This document shows positions 1-8,481 of a stretch of 64,000 nt of DNA, piece after piece. Source of the DNA: Bacteroidota bacterium (GTDB lineage Bacteria; Bacteroidota; JABWAT01). The stretch spans positions 434,001-498,000 of the forward strand of contig JAIUNL010000001.1 of NCBI GenBank assembly GCA_020161835.1. Reading direction: 5' to 3'. Both the position numbers and the translations under genes were made by a program. A model generated the notes under the pieces. The model was not told where the DNA came from, searched no databases, and saw only the letters and a program-made list of their open reading frames with translations. Every line of letters starts with the position of its first letter. Position 1 is the first letter of the stretch.

Positions 1-131
1 ATATCGAGGTGATTCAAAGAGGTGGCTTTGATTCTGACCAGAACCTGATTGGGTTTAGGTTCAGGAATGGCGGATTCTTCGGTTTGAAGAACCTCAATTC
101 CGCCGGGGGCATTTATTCTGATTCTTTTCAA
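1..131 (-). CDS. MDR-family zinc/quinone oxidoreductase, N-terminal fragment (runs off window)
   Basis: The minus strand reads from a TTG at 131-129 into a peptide beginning (M)KRIRINAPGGIEVLQ and continuing to NHLD at the window edge. The order 'GG.EVL...E...P.P...QVLVR..A.SLNHLD' is the usual start of medium-chain dehydrogenase/reductase proteins of the quinone oxidoreductase and zinc alcohol dehydrogenase type, so this is probably an NAD(P)H-dependent oxidoreductase of unknown substrate. Only 43 codons are present, so the cofactor domain is not visible. No ATG lies in this frame upstream and the ribosome-binding site is weak, so the TTG start is the least certain part of the call. Confidence 0.7.
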   Translation of the reverse strand, partial: MKRIRINAPGGIEVLQTEESAIPEPKPNQVLVRIKATSLNHLD

Positions 132-141
132 ATTTTAAATT

Positions 142-173
142 CCGGTGACTGGTGACGAGGGACATGTGACTAA
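142..173 (+). repeat. Heptad repeat array H1
   Basis: Four tandem seven-base units read GGTGACT, GGTGACG, AGGGACA, TGTGACT. The array lies just upstream of the MDR gene start and faces a second, oppositely oriented array at 396-423, so the two bracket the spacer between the MDR gene and radA. The spacer between them holds a hairpin-rich stretch (about 241-300) and a repeated block CCCTCCTTGAAAAGGAGGGG near 366-385. Confidence 0.7.
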
Positions 174-395
174 AAAACTCCCCGCTCCCGAAATAATCGG
201 GATTTCCAACTTTTTCAAAGAGGGGAAAATCCGGTTTTAAAGCCTGTCACCCTGAGTGATTTTTTGCACCGCAAAAAATTTTATCGAAGGGCGAAGTGCC
301 CGGATTGGGGTGGTTTTCCTGCCTAGAGTTTTAGTAAAATATACAAACCACCCCGGCTTCGCCACCCCTCCTTGAAAAGGAGGGGAATCCTATCA

Positions 396-423
396 ACTTA
401 TAACTTTTAACTTACCACTTATA
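396..423 (-). repeat. Heptad repeat array H2, contains radA stop codon
   Basis: The units on the plus strand are ACTTATA, ACTTTTA, ACTTACC, ACTTATA, in exact seven-base register. On the radA coding strand they read TATAAGT, GGTAAGT, TAAAAGT, TATAAGT. The radA stop codon (421-419, TAA) lies inside the first unit met by the ribosome. Confidence 0.7.
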
Positions 424-1819
424 ACTGTAAATCCGTCAGCCATTCATCCATCCGGTTATACACATCCTGAATGTGGTTGACGCCGATGACTTCTACATTT
501 TTCGGAAGTTCAGCTTCTTTCAGAGATGCTTTCGGAACGATGAGCCGTTTAAATCCGAGTTTGGCACATTCAGAAAGTCGCTGTTCAATGGATGACACAG
601 AACGGATTTCTCCGCCCAAACCGATTTCACCGATAAACACAACATCACGGGCAATTGACCATTCCCGGAATGACGATAAAATGGCAATGCAAACGCCAAG
701 ATCTGCAGCCGGATCATCAATTTTGAGTCCGGAAGCCACGTTGAGAAAAACATCCTGAGTTCCCATCGGTGTCCCGAGCCGTTTTTCCAGAACGGCAAGC
801 AGCATCGTCATCCTACGCTGATCGAAACCGTTGGTATTTCTCTGTGGAAAACCGTAATTACAGTTCGAAACCAAAGCCTGAAGTTCAACCAGAATCGGCC
901 GGGTTCCTTCCATCGTGACGGCAATGACTGAACCGGTAATTCCCTGACTGAATTCTGACAAAAACAATTCAGACGGATTGGTGATTTCTCTCAATCCACG
1001 TGAATTCATGTCGAAAACACCGATTTCGTTGGTTGATCCGAACCGGTTTTTAAGAGAACGTAAAATCCGGAAATGGTGATTCCGGTCGCCTTCAAACTGA
1101 AGAACCGTATCGACCAGATGCTCAAGAACCCGGGGTCCGGCAATGGAACCGTCTTTGGTGACGTGACCGGTAATAAACGTGGTAATATGTTCAGTTTTGG
1201 CCAGGGTCATGACCGCAGATGTACATTCACGGACCTGAGAAACCGAACCCGGCGCCGAACTGAGATCAGGCAGATAAACCGTCTGAATGGAATCGATGAT
1301 GAGAAGAGCAGGCTTCAGATTTCTCGCCTGAAGCAGAATTTCGTTGAGGTTGGTTTCGGCAAGCAATAAAATCGGCGCTTTTTCAAGTCCGAGCCGTTCT
1401 GCACGGCCTCTGACCTGATGGACGGATTCTTCTGCGGAAACGTAAAGAATCGTTTCTTTATTGGAATCGAGATAACCGGCAACCTGCATCATGAGCGTCG
1501 ATTTCCCGATTCCGGGATCCCCGCCGATGAGAATCAGACTTCCCTTCATGATTCCGCCGCCCATCACCCGGTTAAACTCACCGAAGGCCGTTTGCATGCG
1601 TTCCCCTTCTTTCCGGGGAATTTCAGCCAGGGTTGTTGCCTTTACCGGCGGGTTGGAAGAAATCCGGTTTTGGTGGACCGCATCCACCTTTTTCTTTCCG
1701 GTTTCAACGACTTCTTCGATGAGGGTATTCCATTCACCGCAATCGTTACATTTTCCGTTCCATTTCGGGGAAACCGAGCCACAGGACTGGCAGATAAATT
1801 GGGTTGTAAGTTTAGCCAT
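419..1819 (-). CDS. radA: DNA repair protein RadA
   Basis: RadA (Sms) is a RecA-like ATPase that helps branch migration and processing of recombination intermediates in the cytoplasm. The 466-residue protein has the full family architecture: an N-terminal zinc finger with C10/C13 and C24/C27, a Walker A motif GGDPGIGKST at 99-108, the RadA-specific KNRFG motif at 257-261, and a C-terminal Lon-protease-like domain (GLKIDDPAADL, FIGEIGLGGEIR) that lacks peptidase activity in this family. Length is normal. The ATG at 1819 gives the zinc finger its expected N-terminal position. The gene is transcribed alone, and its stop codon lies within a heptad repeat array. Confidence 0.97.
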   Translation of the reverse strand: MAKLTTQFICQSCGSVSPKWNGKCNDCGEWNTLIEEVVETGKKKVDAVHQNRISSNPPVKATTLAEIPRKEGERMQTAFGEFNRVMGGGIMKGSLILIGGDPGIGKSTLMMQVAGYLDSNKETILYVSAEESVHQVRGRAERLGLEKAPILLLAETNLNEILLQARNLKPALLIIDSIQTVYLPDLSSAPGSVSQVRECTSAVMTLAKTEHITTFITGHVTKDGSIAGPRVLEHLVDTVLQFEGDRNHHFRILRSLKNRFGSTNEIGVFDMNSRGLREITNPSELFLSEFSQGITGSVIAVTMEGTRPILVELQALVSNCNYGFPQRNTNGFDQRRMTMLLAVLEKRLGTPMGTQDVFLNVASGLKIDDPAADLGVCIAILSSFREWSIARDVVFIGEIGLGGEIRSVSSIEQRLSECAKLGFKRLIVPKASLKEAELPKNVEVIGVNHIQDVYNRMDEWLTDLQL

Positions 1820-1988
1820 AAAATGGATGGAAGTTCGGGAGGGTCGGGGAAAGAAGCAACGAACGGAAGGAAATAAAAAAAGGGGGGATAAAGAGAATTA
1901 AATCTTTTAGCAGGGTTCTTTTTTGGTTAAATTTGAATTAACATTGCTTTGAATCTGTCTTTAAATAAAATTCTTACCGAGATCTATG

Positions 1989-2903
1989 ATGCTTGCTTCA
2001 CTATTTTTTCTTTTTATTACCTTAAATCAACCGGTTCAGGATCTTGAAATCCGATTGGGGATTGATGATACCATTAAAACCAGGTGGCCAGAAAGTTTTT
2101 TATCAATTACAAATCATTCTTCTGATGAAATTAAAATACTCTCTAAGAAATGGATATATGAAAATAGTGACGGTTTAAAGGCCGAATTTAAATCTCAATT
2201 TGCCTCAATGGATGAAAATAATAGAGAACTCGATTTTTGGCCATTGAAAACCAAAGAAGAATACTATTGTTCAATGTATTTGTTCGGTATATTTCCACGA
2301 ACTTTTCGCATAAGCGAGGAGGCATTTCTTCCACTTCTCAGTCCTTTTAAAGAGGGTAAGTACACAATCTTATTGCAAATAAGATATATGAAAAACAACA
2401 TAGAAAATGAAATGTCCAAAAGCCTTTCATTTGTTGTTAAATATTCAAAATCAAAAACTGAACTTATTGCTACTGAAGAGTATCGCGAACTTGTCAGTTT
2501 AATACAACAAAATCAGATAAACTGGACGATGTTTTTAAGTTCTAACAGTAAAAGGATCAATTCCTTTCTTCTTAAAAATAAAAATACAGATGTCGCTAAC
2601 TTTTTTGCTGTCTCTCTGGCAAGAGTTCTTTCTGATATTACTGATGATGAACTACTAAATACGTTGCAAGATTATTATGATCTAACAATTCACGAGCATC
2701 CAGAAATGTTCATTGAATATTTTCGTTATTACTTCCAAAATAAAGACAACCCAGCACTTTCAACCGTAATGGACCGATTTGATAAGTTGGTAAAAAACAA
2801 CAAAGCAAAAATATTTAAACGCAATGATTTTATTTTTACTATTCAAAAAAGATTGATGAACCCAGGTGATTTTGAAGTAATAAATACTTTGGTAAAGGAT
2901 TAG
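1989..2903 (+). CDS. Secreted hypothetical protein, copy 1 of a tandem pair
   Basis: I do not recognise the family. The 304-residue product starts with a short hydrophobic segment ending near LNQP, probably a signal peptide, followed by an N-terminal domain whose strands ('GIDDTIKTRWPESF', 'FKEGKYTILLQI') suggest a beta-sandwich, and a helical C-terminal half (ELVSLIQQ, LARVLSDI, FIEYFRYYF). The next gene is a paralog of equal length. The C-terminal halves are almost identical even at DNA level, while the N-terminal domains diverge. ATG ATG occurs at 1986-1991. I prefer 1989 because it aligns with the start of copy 2 and is better spaced from GAG at 1980. The gene is noticeably more AT-rich than radA. 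Confidence 0.75.
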   Translation: MLASLFFLFITLNQPVQDLEIRLGIDDTIKTRWPESFLSITNHSSDEIKILSKKWIYENSDGLKAEFKSQFASMDENNRELDFWPLKTKEEYYCSMYLFGIFPRTFRISEEAFLPLLSPFKEGKYTILLQIRYMKNNIENEMSKSLSFVVKYSKSKTELIATEEYRELVSLIQQNQINWTMFLSSNSKRINSFLLKNKNTDVANFFAVSLARVLSDITDDELLNTLQDYYDLTIHEHPEMFIEYFRYYFQNKDNPALSTVMDRFDKLVKNNKAKIFKRNDFIFTIQKRLMNPGDFEVINTLVKD

Positions 2904-2974
2904 AGAGTTCTGTATACCCATAAAATGTAATCTCCCGATCATTCCCAGTACCAGCTATATGAGGACGCATTAAT

Positions 2975-3889
2975 ATGCTTGCTTTACTGTTTTTCCTTTT
3001 TACCACTTTAAATCAACCTGAGCAAGATCTTGAAATCCGGTTGGGTATTGATGATACAATTAAAACCAGGTGGCCGCAAAGTTTTTTATCAATTAAAAAT
3101 ATTTCTACTGAAGAAATTAAAATACTTTCCGAGAAATGGGAGGTTGGAAATGTGGAGGGGGCAAAGGAAGAAAACAAGTCACAATTTGCCTCATTGGATG
3201 AAAATAATAAGGTTGTCGATTATCGTCTATTGAAAGTGAATCAAGAATACTATTATTCCATGAATTTGTTCCGTATGTTTCCACGAACTTTTCGCCTAAA
3301 TGAGGAGGCATTTCTTCGGCCTTTCAGTCCTTTAAAAGAGGGTAAGTATACAATAGTTTTACAAATAAAATATAGTAAGAACGATATTGAAGAGGTAATG
3401 TCCACGAACCTTTCATTTGTTGTAAAATATTCAAAAGCAAAAACTGAACTTATTGCTACTGAAGAGTATCGCGAACTTGTCAGTTTAATACAACAAAATC
3501 AGATAAACTGGACGACGTTTTTAAGTTCTAACAGTAAAGTTATCAATTCGTTTCTTTTAAAAAATAAGAATACAGATGCAGCCAACTTCCTGGCAATTTC
3601 CCTTGCAAGAGTTCTTTCTGATATTCCAGATTCTGAGTTATTATGCACCCTGCAGGATTATTATGATTTGGAAATTCACAATCATCCAGCAATGTTTATT
3701 GAATATTTTCGTTATTACTTCCAAAATAAAGACAATCCAGCACTTTCAACCGTAATCGGCCGATTTGATAAGTTAGTGGAAAACAACAAAGAAAAAATAT
3801 TTAACCGAAATGATTTTAATTTTACCAGGGAAAAAGGAAAAATGAACCCAGACGCATTTGAAGTATTAAAATCTTTGGTAAAGGATTAG
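2975..3889 (+). CDS. Secreted hypothetical protein, copy 2 of a tandem pair
   Basis: This 304-residue protein is a paralog of the gene at 1989-2903, with the same hydrophobic N-terminus (MLALLFFLFTTLNQ), the same 'GIDDTIKTRWP' start of the mature part and the same helical C-terminal domain. A block of more than 70 bases around 3438-3515 is identical to 2452-2529. That indicates recent duplication or gene conversion restricted to part of the gene. A GAGG lies upstream of the ATG at 2975. The pair is separated by 71 bp, so they are probably co-transcribed, and transcription ends at the stem-loop at 3925-3958. Function unknown. Confidence 0.75.
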   Translation: MLALLFFLFTTLNQPEQDLEIRLGIDDTIKTRWPQSFLSIKNISTEEIKILSEKWEVGNVEGAKEENKSQFASLDENNKVVDYRLLKVNQEYYYSMNLFRMFPRTFRLNEEAFLRPFSPLKEGKYTIVLQIKYSKNDIEEVMSTNLSFVVKYSKAKTELIATEEYRELVSLIQQNQINWTTFLSSNSKVINSFLLKNKNTDAANFLAISLARVLSDIPDSELLCTLQDYYDLEIHNHPAMFIEYFRYYFQNKDNPALSTVIGRFDKLVENNKEKIFNRNDFNFTREKGKMNPDAFEVLKSLVKD

Positions 3890-3924
3890 GGAACAACTAA
3901 ATCCACAAATAGCTCCCGTCGATC

Positions 3925-3958
3925 AAAAAAAACCCGGGCTCATCACCCGGGTTTTTTT
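3925..3958. terminator. Bidirectional terminator, copy 1 of a repeated CCCGGG hairpin
   Basis: CCCGGG-CTCATCA-CCCGGG is flanked by a run of A on the left and of T on the right, so it can terminate both the convergent secreted-protein pair (plus) and the lipoprotein gene at 3980 (minus). Near-identical hairpins follow the next two paralogs. Confidence 0.9.
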
Positions 3959-3979
3959 AAAATCAGCTTCTCAAAATTC

Positions 3980-4591
3980 TCACTGAAATTTGACGTCAAA
4001 AACACCATACTCAAAAGTTTTGGTCGTGATTTTGTTATCAGCATCTTTGTTGAATGCAGTAAACGAAAACGTCCCTGAAGCAATTTTATTGGTTAAGTCG
4101 AGTTTTTTCAGATTAACCTTTCCTTTATAGGTGATGCCATCTGGAGAATATAGTTTTCCATTTTCATAAGAAAGGGAACCTTCAACCTGATAAAAAGCAG
4201 CCCAGGCAGAATTAAATGAAGTTCCATCGGTACGGACACCAATGTTGTATTCCCCGGGTTTATCTGCATAAATGCCAATTGAAAAAGCATCGGCACCGGG
4301 TTTGAATGTTGAAAAGCTATATGTAACTCTCACTCCGGTAATGAGTAGTCCGTTTCCGGTTCTGGCTGCCTGAATGGAGGCATAGGGAACTGGAATCGGA
4401 ATGCCAGCCTGAATTCCTGCAACCCAGGCTTCGTTTTTATCAACGACAGCACCCATTGTATTCTGACCCGTATTGGTTTCTGCAACACCGCTTGATGAAA
4501 TCGGATCGTCACTGGTATTTGTTGCTTTTTCGCAGGACAATAAAAATGCTGCTGAAAGTAAAAATGAAAGGGTGTAGTTAAATTTTGACAT
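3980..4591 (-). CDS. Lipoprotein, DUF6252-like, paralog 1 of 3
   Basis: The 203-residue protein begins with a lipoprotein signal (hydrophobic stretch then LLSC, cysteine about residue 20), so it should be anchored in an envelope membrane. The mature part resembles small Bacteroidota lipoproteins of the DUF6252 kind: an early 'MGAVVDKNEAWVAG' segment, then beta strands and a final 'SGTFSFTAFN...YGVFDVKF'. Two similar genes follow upstream (4707-5306, 5445-6035), each with its own copy of the same terminator. A -7-like TATTTTTG lies at 4620-4613 on the coding strand and GAGG precedes the ATG, so it probably has its own promoter. No enzymatic motif is visible. The family name is inferred from pattern only. 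Confidence 0.75.
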   Translation of the reverse strand: MSKFNYTLSFLLSAAFLLSCEKATNTSDDPISSSGVAETNTGQNTMGAVVDKNEAWVAGIQAGIPIPVPYASIQAARTGNGLLITGVRVTYSFSTFKPGADAFSIGIYADKPGEYNIGVRTDGTSFNSAWAAFYQVEGSLSYENGKLYSPDGITYKGKVNLKKLDLTNKIASGTFSFTAFNKDADNKITTKTFEYGVFDVKFQ

Positions 4592-4612
4592 GGTTCCTCT
4601 TTAAATAAAGGA

Positions 4613-4620
4613 CAAAAATA
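4613..4620 (-). promoter_or_regulatory. Bacteroidota-type -7 element upstream of the 3980-4591 lipoprotein
   Basis: The minus strand reads TATTTTTG, matching TAnnTTTG, 21 bases before the ATG at 4591. Confidence 0.5.
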
Positions 4621-4655
4621 GCGGTTAACCAGGAGAAACCCCTTTTTCAGGCAAT

Positions 4656-4681
4656 AAAAAACCCGGGCTCATCACCCGGGT
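4656..4681 (-). terminator. Terminator, copy 2 of the repeated CCCGGG hairpin
   Basis: CCCGGG-CTCATCA-CCCGGG preceded by a run of A on the plus strand gives a hairpin plus U-run for the minus-strand lipoprotein gene ending at 4707. The following bases TCAACAAACAAGGCAAAAA also match copy 3. Confidence 0.9.
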
Positions 4682-4706
4682 CTCAACAAACAAGGCAAAA
4701 AACAGA

Positions 4707-5306
4707 TTAGTTATAAACGATGTCAAACACACCATTGGTAATGTTAACATACGATTTAGCGCTTGTAGCCGGATCGGTATATTCACCCTTAAAGTTGAAG
4801 GTACCCGATACAATTTTACCTGTTTTATCGAATTTTGATAAGGTAAAACTACCGATTGCAGATTCCTGGGTTGTGTAATAAATCTTTGTGGTTGAAATTG
4901 CCCCTGATGTTTCGGTTTTGGTATAAACAGCCCAACTGTTTCCAGTTCCACCATAAATGCCAATCGGGTAGGTACCAGGTGCATTGGCTTTTACAAAAAT
5001 CTGAATGGTTTCAGAGGATGAGGCAAAGGTTGTGGTGTTATAATTTACTTTAAATCCGTAAATAAAAACATACTCACCTGAAACTGAACCATAGGCAGGT
5101 TTTGCACCACCAACAGGTACAGAATACCCGGCGACCCATGCATTACCATCAATTGTTGCACCCATGGTACCCGCACCGGTTTGGGTTGCAGGTACTCCGC
5201 TTCCACCAACAGGATCCTTTGCTTTATCCTTATCTTCTTCATTGTCGCAACCCATCATGAGGGATAAGGCGGAAATCATAACAACATTTAACAGTAATGT
5301 TTTCAA
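4707..5306 (-). CDS. Lipoprotein, DUF6252-like, paralog 2 of 3
   Basis: This is a 199-residue lipoprotein with a signal peptide ending in MMGC, followed by an acidic linker and 'GVPATQTGAGTMGATIDGNAWVAG', closely matching paralog 3. The C-terminus again has 'SGTFNFKGEY...NGVFDIVYN'. I start at the TTG at 5306-5304. This aligns with the ATG of paralog 3, places AGAG at a usable distance, and removes a basic 27-residue extension that would precede the signal peptide if the ATG at 5387 were used. A CCGGG-AAA-CCCGG hairpin followed by T's on the plus strand (5340-5358) sits in the upstream spacer. Function unknown, presumably shared with its paralogs. Confidence 0.72.
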   Translation of the reverse strand: MKTLLLNVVMISALSLMMGCDNEEDKDKAKDPVGGSGVPATQTGAGTMGATIDGNAWVAGYSVPVGGAKPAYGSVSGEYVFIYGFKVNYNTTTFASSSETIQIFVKANAPGTYPIGIYGGTGNSWAVYTKTETSGAISTTKIYYTTQESAIGSFTLSKFDKTGKIVSGTFNFKGEYTDPATSAKSYVNITNGVFDIVYN

Positions 5307-5390
5307 AGTAACGTCTCTTTTCTTTGGTTTTGTGGTTATCCGGGAAACCCGGTTTTTTTGATATCTTTTCAAACGATTGGACAGCAAGGC

Positions 5391-5418
5391 AAAAAAAAAC
5401 CCGGGCTCACCACCCGGG
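5391..5418 (-). terminator. Terminator, copy 3 of the repeated CCCGGG hairpin
   Basis: CCCGGG-CTCACCA-CCCGGG preceded by a run of A (plus strand) terminates the minus-strand gene ending at 5445. It differs from the other copies only in the loop. Confidence 0.9.
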
Positions 5419-5444
5419 CGTCAACAAACAAGGCAAAAACAAAT

Positions 5445-6035
5445 TTAATATTTAATATCAAACACACCATTTTTTATATCAACATAGCTTTTAACCAATG
5501 TTTTGGGGTCGGTATATTCTGCTTTAAAATTAAAAGTTCCAGACAAAATTTTATTGGCTGTATCATATTTGGTAATGGTAACACTACCGGTCGCATTTGT
5601 AGCATTGGTAATGTAAGTCTGGTTTTTAGTCGTAGTCGTTCCACCACCTGTTGTTTCGAGAATGGTGTAAGTACCATAATTTGTTCCGGCACCAAAAGTT
5701 AAATTATAGGTACCCGGTGCAGTTGCAGCAACATACAGACCAATTGTTTCGGTTTTCCCAACAAGCGTTGAGGTGTTAAGGTTAACCTTCATTCCCCATG
5801 CAACAATATATCCGCCGGTAGCAACGCCCCAGGCAGTTTGTGCGGGAACACCAGGTACATTATAACCGGCAACCCAGGCAGCACCATCAACGGTTGCTCC
5901 CATCGTTCCGGCACCAGTTTGTGTAGCCGGGACTCCGCCACCACCAGCATCATCCTTCTTATCTTCTTCATCGTCGCAACCCAACATCAGTGAAAGGCTT
6001 GAAATAACAAGCAGGCTTAGTAATACTTTTTTCAT
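5445..6035 (-). CDS. Lipoprotein, DUF6252-like, paralog 3 of 3
   Basis: The 196-residue protein starts MKKVLLSLLVISS and has a lipobox ending in LGC (about residue 20). It then has an acidic DDEED linker and the same 'GVPATQTGAGTMGATVDG' block as paralog 2. The C-terminus 'GTFNFKAEY...NGVFDIKY' repeats the family signature. The start at 6035 is set by AAGGAG six bases upstream. A longer frame to 6095 would only add a non-signal extension. All three paralogs are in the same orientation and each carries its own terminator, so the unit of duplication was gene plus terminator. Confidence 0.78.
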   Translation of the reverse strand: MKKVLLSLLVISSLSLMLGCDDEEDKKDDAGGGGVPATQTGAGTMGATVDGAAWVAGYNVPGVPAQTAWGVATGGYIVAWGMKVNLNTSTLVGKTETIGLYVAATAPGTYNLTFGAGTNYGTYTILETTGGGTTTTKNQTYITNATNATGSVTITKYDTANKILSGTFNFKAEYTDPKTLVKSYVDIKNGVFDIKY

Positions 6036-6181
6036 GTGGATCTCCTTTTTTGAATACGGAGTAAATTTACGGTTAAATTTTTTCTCAAAAATCACCCGAA
6101 AAGGGGATTACTGAATTTATGACTTTTAATGTGACGGCCATCAAGTCCGGCAAGATCCTTTTCAGGCAGCCAAAATTCTTT

Positions 6182-8137
6182 CTATTTTATTCCTTCCGTT
6201 ACGCCGGGCCAGGTGTCACTTCTGAATGGGTTTGCAGGCAACCCGGCACGGTTCACCAGATTCACAATCGGGTAACCATCCCAGCCGTAACGAACCGCCG
6301 CAGGTTGGGAAATGGCCGGGTGTTTCAGTACTACCGTCTCACCTTCAATCCAGGCTTTTGCCCATCTGAAAACCTGATCAGAACCTGCAATTGTAAAACC
6401 CTTTGGTGCATATCCGTCTTTTGTTCTGAGTCCGGAAGCAAATTTGAAATGAATTCTGAGCGTGTCATGGCGGATTTCAATACTGTCTGCCATCGGCCCG
6501 GAAGCAAGAGTGGTGTCTTTATAAATCAGACTTGCAGCCTGAAGGGCAAGCCGGCGGCCCACTTCCTGTTTGTTTTTTGGATGGATATCGATACTGTCGC
6601 CAATATCAATGGCAACGGCCATTCCGGTATTTGGCAAGGAAAGTGCCATCGTTTGTGCTTCTCTTAACTCAGCCCATGCACTTCCAACCGGAACCCAGGC
6701 CGGATTGGTAAAGTTGGCAAGTTGAACAAAGAAAAACGGAAAATCACCAATTCCCCAGGTTTTACGCCAGTCGGTAATCAGATCTGAAAAAACCTTCCGG
6801 TATTGAATAGCCCGGCCTACATTCGATTCTCCCTGATACCAGATCACGCCCTTGATTGGGTAGGGTTTAACCGGTGCAATCATGCCATTGTACAAAACCG
6901 TGACCTGATTAGGATCACTTGCAGATCCTGGAGGCTGAGCAAAGTCATTGCCCTGATAACCAATTGCATATTCCCAGTCGCCGTCAAGAAGAATTTTTTC
7001 TCCGGCCGGATTTTGCATCCAGATTTCACCAGGATTTGCCCACAACCCGGCGCCGCCACCCGTATCAATCACCCGAATCGTAATCTGATGCACACCGGAT
7101 TCAGCCTTGGCAACCACATACGTCCGCCACTCCATATAACCGAAAGTTGTACCCAGAATCTGGTTGTCCCAGAAGGAATTGTCAACATCATCAATGGGTC
7201 CAAGGCGAACGACCACACGCTGTCCAGCCCAGGTTTCAGGGATCGTCACTTTTTTGCGAAGCCAGAGAATGCCATCAAATTTGGGAAGTCCGTTTTCTTC
7301 AACGGTACCAGGTACTTTAATTGATTTCCAGTTGGCTTTCGAATCTGGTTTGAGTGCAGAAAGACCAATTTTATCTTTTTCTTTAACTCCGTCAAGCCAG
7401 AGGTTTTGTTCAGCCTTAAATGCTGAATCAACACCTGCTTTATTGAGACCTGATTTTTCATCAATCTTTTTCAAAGCATCTGCAAAATCAGGATTTGCTG
7501 ACAGGGTGGATTTGCTCGTCCAGGCCTCGGCAATGGTTCCACCCCATGATGAGTGAATGATTCCGATCGGAACACCGGCAACGGGCTGGATATTCCGGGC
7601 AAAGAAAAAGGCAGTGGCAGAAAATCCCGGAAGGGTTGAAGAATCGCAGGCCATCCATCCCTTTGTGGTTGGTGTGGCTGATGGGGTGTAAGCCGTGGCC
7701 CGTTCAATCGTGATAAACCGGATGTTCGGATTCGTTCCGTTTTTAATTTCTTCCTGATAGTTTTTTACTTTTCCCCAGCCGGCAATGGGCATTTCCATGT
7801 TTGACTGTCCGGATGCCAGATAAACATCGCCGGTTATCAAATCGGAAAAAGAATAAGTGGTGTCTTTGGCGATGATAGAAAGCGAAGTGGTATCACCGGC
7901 TTCAAGAGCAGGAAACCAGACAATCCAGGCCGAATCCTGTCCGGCAATGGTTGATCTCGATTCATCGCCAAGCATAGCTTCAACTGTTTTTCCTGGTGAG
8001 GCAAGTCCCCAAACCGGAATGTCAGCATTTCGCTGAAGGATGGCGTGGTTGCTGAAAAGCGGACTCACTTTCACGGTTTCAGCGGGTTCAGGCTGGCAGG
8101 CAGCGAGTAAAAGGAAAAGAGGAAGAATTCGGTACAT
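6182..8137 (-). CDS. Sialate O-acetylesterase-like SGNH lipoprotein
   Basis: The 651-residue protein removes O-acetyl groups from sialic acids or related sugars in family members. It has a lipoprotein signal (LFLLLAAC, cysteine near residue 14), then the family start 'VSPLFSNHAILQR...IPVWG'. The catalytic SGNH block follows: 'ASGQSNMEMP' with the nucleophile serine about residue 110, 'GVPIGIIHSSWGGT', and 'VIWYQGESNV'. The C-terminal 'DIHPKNKQEVGRRLALQA' holds the Asp-x-x-His pair. A galactose-binding-like insertion (about 290-400) is typical of bacterial members. It stands alone and no other sialic acid gene is in the window. A TACCTTTA -7-like sequence lies upstream. Confidence 0.9.
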   Translation of the reverse strand: MYRILPLFLLLAACQPEPAETVKVSPLFSNHAILQRNADIPVWGLASPGKTVEAMLGDESRSTIAGQDSAWIVWFPALEAGDTTSLSIIAKDTTYSFSDLITGDVYLASGQSNMEMPIAGWGKVKNYQEEIKNGTNPNIRFITIERATAYTPSATPTTKGWMACDSSTLPGFSATAFFFARNIQPVAGVPIGIIHSSWGGTIAEAWTSKSTLSANPDFADALKKIDEKSGLNKAGVDSAFKAEQNLWLDGVKEKDKIGLSALKPDSKANWKSIKVPGTVEENGLPKFDGILWLRKKVTIPETWAGQRVVVRLGPIDDVDNSFWDNQILGTTFGYMEWRTYVVAKAESGVHQITIRVIDTGGGAGLWANPGEIWMQNPAGEKILLDGDWEYAIGYQGNDFAQPPGSASDPNQVTVLYNGMIAPVKPYPIKGVIWYQGESNVGRAIQYRKVFSDLITDWRKTWGIGDFPFFFVQLANFTNPAWVPVGSAWAELREAQTMALSLPNTGMAVAIDIGDSIDIHPKNKQEVGRRLALQAASLIYKDTTLASGPMADSIEIRHDTLRIHFKFASGLRTKDGYAPKGFTIAGSDQVFRWAKAWIEGETVVLKHPAISQPAAVRYGWDGYPIVNLVNRAGLPANPFRSDTWPGVTEGIK

Positions 8138-8313
8138 TGTTTTGCCCTGAAGGTTAAAAATATAAAGGTATGAAATACTTCTGAAAAATGCGGAATAGAT
8201 AATGGTTAATGATTAAGGGTGAATGATTATAGAAAAACGACAGTTCTCCCGCAGATCACGCAGATTTTCACGGAAGGAAGGCCGGATGGTTAATGGTGAA
8301 TCAATTGGAAAAT

Positions 8314-8410
8314 AAAACCCTAACGGTGTGTAATGTGAATAGCCCCGGTTGTCAACCCGGTGGAAGGGTGCAATCCAGGAATTCTGATAACCCCGAACGG
8401 GGTTGAATAC
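8314..8410 (+). repeat. Triple-hairpin repeat element, copy A
   Basis: The element contains GAATAGCCCCGG-loop-CCCGGTGG and then AACCCCgaacGGGGTT, with a partial third stem at the left. An inverted copy with the same order of stems and the same GAATAGCCCCGG core lies at 41164-41254, with different loop sequences. Confidence 0.75.
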
Positions 8411-8473
8411 GCACAAAACCCCGCTTTTTCCCTCCAATCCGCACCAAACTTTTAAATCTGTCACTCCATTGAG

Positions 8474-8481
8474 TAACTTTA
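8474..8481 (+). promoter_or_regulatory. Possible -7 element for the DUF1338 gene
   Basis: TAACTTTA resembles TAnnTTTG, with a TTTT-rich -33 region about 20 bases upstream and a leader of roughly 35 bases to the ATG at 8521. Confidence 0.4.

Noticed and set aside
1418-1901. Two open frames on the plus strand opposite radA
   Set aside because: They are antisense to a well-supported radA, have no ribosome-binding site and no recognisable product.
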